Assembly: GCA_028023455.1 (NCBI GenBank)
Contig: JAQFVV010000001.1
Coordinates: 23,331,401-23,395,400 of the forward strand
Length of the DNA stretch: 64,000 bases
Origin: Epiperipatus broadwayi
Taxonomy: Eukaryota; Onychophora; Udeonychophora; Euonychophora; Peripatidae
Direction of reading: 5' to 3'
This document shows positions 58,700-64,000 of this stretch, piece after piece. The position numbers were made by a program, and so were the translations under genes. The notes below the pieces were generated by a model. The model did no database searches, had not been told where the DNA came from, and saw only the letters and a list, made by a program, of their open reading frames with translations. How positions within the stretch are numbered: position 1 is the stretch's first letter; every line of letters starts with the position of its first letter.

Positions 58700-61600
58700 C
58701 ACTTTTTTCGTTTAATCTAAACTTGGACAAAAGAAGCCAAAAAATTTAATTTATAATGGACATTCTGCATTCCTTTTTCTTTCTTTAATTAAAAATTTAT
58801 TTTGACAAGGCCCGCATATTTAAAGAAAATTAAGTCATTAAACTAGAACGAGATAGCCAACATATTAGTTCCATCTGTTTCTAGAACAATAAGAGAAACA
58901 TTTGACTAATTAATTCGTGGAATCACAACAGCAAAAAAAATAAACTTTTTACATGAACCATGCTCTTAATTTTATTTTATTTTTCTCTTTTAAAACAAGA
59001 TTTATCTATCTACATGTATGTTAAATAAGAATATTAACCCAGTCATTTTTTATTACCTCAGTAAATACATATGCGCTTGTCTGTGTGACTTTTCCAATAA
59101 ATAAATAATATTAAAAAAAAAAATTATATATACTATAATTAAATATAAAATAGAGGGTTAAATAATTTAAATTATAATATAGTGTTTTATTAAATAGCAT
59201 ACAAAATAGCTTGCAAAGAAAAGAAAAGATGGCAACAGGTATTTGGCCTACTTCGAGCCCTAGCTGGGCAGCCATTGTAACCTCACTAAACAAGTAGTAA
59301 CATATTGTAACTTAAATAAAATATTAAGACATTGGAACTTATGAAATAATATCAAGTGAATGAGTACATTTAATCAAAATATTTTAAAACAAATCCAACA
59401 GTATTTTTACCCACTTTTTATCTCTTAGCTTTATTAAGTGAATATCTAAGTTAATAATGAATATGGTCTATCTGGGCAACACTAGATTATCTGAATCTAG
59501 ACAAGGTTATATTCTATACCTATTTCAAATGTACCAGGTTTGAACCCCTTTGGTACCTTATTTATAACAAAATGTAGGATTTTAGACCCATATCTCATTT
59601 GCACTCACATGAAAGAAAACACAAAACATCCTTATGCTTTAGTTGAGCATATGAAATTCATCAGACAAAAAATTATCACTTAGATTTTAATCTTATGAAT
59701 GCATTTTAACATTTTGATAAGTTTTACTAGCTCATATTAAACACTATCAATTTATGGTGGCAATTCACTCATCCTTGAATGATGTGGATGATGGAATGGT
59801 AGTGATCATCTTATAATGACTCACAAATGATAACCAAATACAGTGAAAATCATCATTTATCTATGGCCTTTAAACACATTTATCTAGATCATTAATTTAA
59901 AACATGATGATGATGATGGTGCTTCCAGCCACAGCTTTAGAATTAAGCCTACGTAAAATTTAACTTTTAGAAATTCATTCTTATTCGGCTAACTTTAGTA
60001 TATCTAAATTAGAACTTCAACAACTAATATTCAATGATGATGACTGATCATAATTAATAAAGCAATGAATAGAACACTATTAATAAAGATAAATGCCTCT
60101 TTTAATAAAACAAGTTAACATTTATTACTGGACTACTAAAATATACATACTATTTAAAGATAGAAATGACAATTTATATGACTAACAATTATGAATTATT
60201 TATATTGAAATCATAATATTAATATTAAATTCTTCCCCCTTGCCTGTTAATGAAAGTATCCAACATTTCTCACAGTATAATGTACATTAATTTGGATAAG
60301 AAATTACTACAATTTTATATCCACAAGAAAAATATTTCTTAAAAAAAAATAAACAATCTTTGCACGCACATACTCTTATAACCTTATAAATATAAACTTA
60401 ACATATAAAGTAAAATGGATTAATTAGAAAAAGTGTTAGTTAGGTTGAGAAGTAAAAGATTTACAGAAACAAGTTTTAAATTACTTATCTCCCCTTCTAA
60501 GCTATTGAGGTCACTAATCATCTCAAAAACCATAATCTAACTTCTCTAACGCCATATTTCTATTACTCCCTACATTCATCCCAATTATACATGTGGCAAG
60601 TATGCTTATATTACTGTGTATGTGTGTGTTGATCCCCATTATGAATAAAATATTATTTAAAAAATTTTTTTTTTACATATTAACATTTCATAAATTTAAA
60701 TTAATATACAATAATACCATTTATAAAATAAAATTCATCAATAAGTGGGTATAATAATTTTAGAATACATAAAATCATTCATAAAGCATTTATAGCTATT
60801 ATTCCTGAAATTCTTGCTTTTACTTGATTTTGGTTTTTTAAAATTCAGAGATAATAAGAGATAAAACCAAAAAAAAATTTATTAAAAATTTTGCTAATAG
60901 TCCCTGATATCATAAAAAGGAAAATATAATTAAAATTCATATTACCAGTCCTTTTATTTTCTTAAGGCTTCCAAGAGTTCAAATTCAGCTTGTTAAATGT
61001 CTATAAATCTTGTAGCAAACACATACACCAATCTGTAACATGCGTATATGACCAATTTCCGCGGTTCAAAAGAAGTTTTTTTTTTTTTTTTTTTTGGTTG
61101 GTGATTGTTTTTTTTTGATGGTGATGATGAAATTATTCTTGCTTCATTAGGAACCATTTAGCACTGGAACTGTTTCTTCTTTTCCTGTTCAGCATAATTC
61201 TTTTAATAGATGAAGGATATCTGTTGTTTTCATATTTATAATTCTTTTAATTTAAACTCAGTCACTGGCATAACTGATCTAGCATGGTTTAATACTTTTC
61301 AGTAGATTATTTATTTTCATTTAACTTTCAAATGCAGGTGAATGTTTCTTCTATTTAAAACATGGATGAGCAGTCAGTCACTTCAATTCTATTTTTCCCA
61401 ATTAGTCATCAGATGTGGAATAGTTTTGATTAAGACCTTTTCAGATGTGCATTGGTTGATGGCTGGCTGGATGGCCATACAGATGAAACATATATTTTAG
61501 CCTGCCATTGGTTCTGAAATTCTCCAAACAAAATTATATATAAAAATGACAAAAATTCAAATTAATATTTTTCAGAATTTAACTTGTCCTTTCCACAGTT

Positions 61601-62129
61601 TCAATATTTAATCTATTTCTCTAAGTGATTTTCAGCCTATTTATATCACAGCCTGTTAAAGACCAATCAGATAGAAAAACCTGATTTTTATTAGTAAAAT
61701 CATTTGATTAAAACTGATCATCTGCTTCAAATTTAGTCAGAAAATCCAGACACCTGATTTTTGTTAATTAATCAGTCTAATTTAAAACTGATCAATTGTT
61801 TCAAATTTACTGTTGCTAAAAAAATAAAATCCTAACTAACAACTTTGCTGATAATTAATCCAGTTTGGAAGGAAATGTTTTCACACCTTGATCCTAAATC
61901 TAACTTTATAAAATTTAATTACTTTCTCTAATTATCTCCGATTTACAGACTTTCAGCCATAAATGTTAGCTGAAATTTTAACCTGCGAGTTTAATTAATA
62001 CAATATAATTCTTTACACATTTTTCTCCTTCAAAAAAAAAAAAGATTTTAACAGAATTTTTTTTTATTATATGTGTAACTATAAACTCATTTATGTAATA
62101 TAGAGCACACACTCCGTCATCCAAATCAT
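58700..62129. other. Intronic AT-rich DNA, simple repeats only
   Basis: Holds GATGAT-type microsatellite bits (59905-59920), a run of about 20 T at 61078-61097 and a slightly GC-richer patch at 59215-59290 (minus frame ...MAAQLGLEVGQIPVAIF, no similarity recognised). No gene was supported. Confidence 0.4.
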
Positions 62130-62645
62130 TCAGAAAAGAAAACTGGCCTATTAAAATAATCTGAATGCTTTCTACAAACTATAATTCAATATTCAAAATT
62201 AAATTATTAGAACTATTCAATTTAAATTACAATTATAGAAAAAAAAATAGAAATAGAGAATAAAAATAGCAGAATTTAGCAAGTGTAGATTAATTTTGAA
62301 GAAAGTTAATATTCAAAATATGAAAATGACAATATTCAAAATATGTCCACAGATAACAGTCTATATGTGTTATAATCTTACTCTTAAAATAACTATTGAA
62401 TAATTCAAGGCCTGGACTATTCTTTTTGGGTTATATCAACACAAACAAACAAACAGCACAAAGGTTTCCCCCACTCTCTGTCCTAGGCTTGTGGAAACTT
62501 GATCCTGTAAGGTTTAAACTTGGGTGCCCTACGGCTTCCTTTTCTATATAAATAAATGTGATGATGATTTTTTGCTGTATTTTCATTTTATGCACATTAC
62601 TCAACTTTAGCCACAGGCTAAATTGAAATGGGCATAATACATAAC
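62130..62645 (-). repeat. Dispersed repeat Y, minus copy
   Basis: Inverted copy of 57405-57880, at perhaps 80% identity by eye, extending from gaatgctttctacaaactat through tcctaggcttgtggaaactt to gccacaggctaaattgaaat. Confidence 0.75.
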
Positions 62646-62732
62646 AATAATAGTAACATGTACAGAAATGAAAAAAAAACCTATCCTCGTTTTCTTCTTT
62701 TGTAACAGGGTTTGAACTCAGTGCCTGTTACA

Positions 62733-64000
62733 ATACATAATCATTTTAATAACACCTTGTATAAATATATATAAATTCAATTAATATTGAAATTTCTCTG
62801 TAGTTTTTTTTTTTAAATCTTTACTAATTAATTTTAACTTAGAAATTTCTTTTTTCATAATAATCTGAATTTTCCTAATTATTTTAGAACTATATTGTAT
62901 AAATATATATTAACTAAATTTATGAATTTTTCTTCATATAGTGAGATTGTTTCTTTTACGGATTTCATTGAACCAATATATTTTAAATCACAAGTATCTG
63001 ATTCTATAACAACCCATTCAAAACTATAAAGTCATATTTGATGTTCATGTTACTTTGGCATTACGAGGAGTAAATTAATGCAATGTTAAAGATAATTTGA
63101 CTACCCTTAAATGCTATTATTACAGCTAAATAAAGATCACTGATAAGTACAATTTGACCATTTAGTATTGAAAAATAATGTTTTAAGTTTCAAAAATTTA
63201 TAAGACATACTTATAATAATTAATAATAAAATCTGTTGCTTGATAAGTCATGTGGTATTAAGATAAATTTCTCTTAATTACTTAAACAGATTTTTATTTC
63301 TTTTCAGTTGAATTTGCCACTCTATTATTGGACTAAGCCATACAAGACAACTAGTAATAATGAAATGAATCAAATATACAATGAACATTAATTTCCATTC
63401 ATTTATTATAAAAATATCGCTTTTGATTCTACATTACATGGGAATGGGGGGGGGGGGATTTCTCAAAAATAAAGTTAAAAAAATAAATAAATTTGCAATT
63501 CATATAAATTACTGATGTTAAAAGTATGTTACTATTGAATTGATGGTTATTGCAATATTCTTCTTACATATATTTTTTAACAATTTACTAATTTTGTTTT
63601 ATAGAATATTTTTAAATTCACAAAATTTCAGCAAATAATAAATTTTTCATACAAAGTTCATCATTTTGAAAAAGTTTTTTTAGAATGCTCAGAAATTTTA
63701 TCAACAGAAACTATTCTGATGACGAAAAATATTATAACATCACTGCACTCTTTCCATAATCAAATCTAAGAATTTTTAAATGGCAAATATGAAACTGTCT
63801 TTATATAATGGAAAAATCTATAAAAAACTGATGATAGTCATAATTGATTAATTAAAACAATTGAATCATAATATAAAAATATTTAATAAAAATAAAATTT
63901 AATATGCTTCTAACATATGGAGATCTATCAATGAATAAAAGTACCAATACGTGAACATACATAAATAACAAGTGGAAAACCAAGAGTAAAATTAATACTT
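62733..64000. other. Intronic AT-rich DNA to the end of the window
   Basis: Nothing recognised apart from a run of nine or more G near 63446-63455. Confidence 0.4.

Noticed and set aside
59111-59293. Minus frame containing MAAQLGLEVGQIPVAIF as an HSPA9 5' exon
   Set aside because: Does not resemble any part of the mortalin N-terminus, and a TTT-rich tail follows.

Overview
The window is about 64 kb of very AT-rich animal nuclear DNA. Most of it is one protein-coding gene, read on the minus strand: the 3' two thirds of the mitochondrial Hsp70 chaperone gene (HSPA9/mortalin, DnaK family). Eleven coding exons run from 53258 down to the stop codon at 3981. All have GT-AG borders and join in frame to 449 codons. 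They cover the second half of the ATPase domain, the interdomain linker, the substrate-binding domain and the lid. The exons for roughly the first 240 residues (transit peptide and N-terminal ATPase lobe) were not found, so the 5' end should lie beyond position 64000. The organism is an invertebrate-like metazoan: introns are retroelement-filled and there are RTE-type LINEs, Penelope-like elements and a Ty3/gypsy element. I cannot name the phylum from this sequence.

Intron sizes fall into two classes. Four introns are 81-87 nt and one is 436 nt. The others are 2.3, 6.3, 10.7, 12.3 and 15.7 kb, plus an incomplete one of more than 10.7 kb. The long introns are loaded with transposons. From low to high coordinates: degenerate inverted repeats beyond the gene's 3' end (1-2330); a foldback element (4935-5400); a LINE fragment (9413-11000); a TIR-bounded element filled with minisatellite (12306-14116); an antisense 5S rRNA fragment fused to a 5'-truncated RTE LINE (17763-20965), which carries an unclassified 2.28 kb insertion; and a Penelope-like element (21655-27030) nested with a gypsy pol fragment and a TIR element. 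Then come a second, longer RTE LINE (31975-34390), a hAT MITE with a perfect 8-bp target duplication (36571-36961), a tRNA-headed SINE (37446-37650), and a second Penelope-like element bounded by a 14-bp target duplication (39962-44108) with a LINE inside it. Last are a foldback family (45700-48350), a probable LTR with a primer-binding site (to 50018), a TA-flanked TIR transposon (50984-52060) and its inverted relative (57909-58697), and a body-less Penelope inverted pair with a perfect 15-bp target duplication (56231-57006).

The most interesting recurring signal is an RNA-like motif, CTGANGA - one extra base - short stem-loop - GAAA. It occurs in the terminal repeats of both Penelope families and in the tail of the SINE, with compensatory stem changes, and a looser version occurs in the foldback family. 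It resembles the hammerhead ribozyme core already known from Penelope-like elements, but has one extra nucleotide before stem II. No CRISPR array, intact tRNA gene, operon or intact transposon ORF was seen. Apart from HSPA9, every coding-like stretch I recognise is a broken mobile-element gene.
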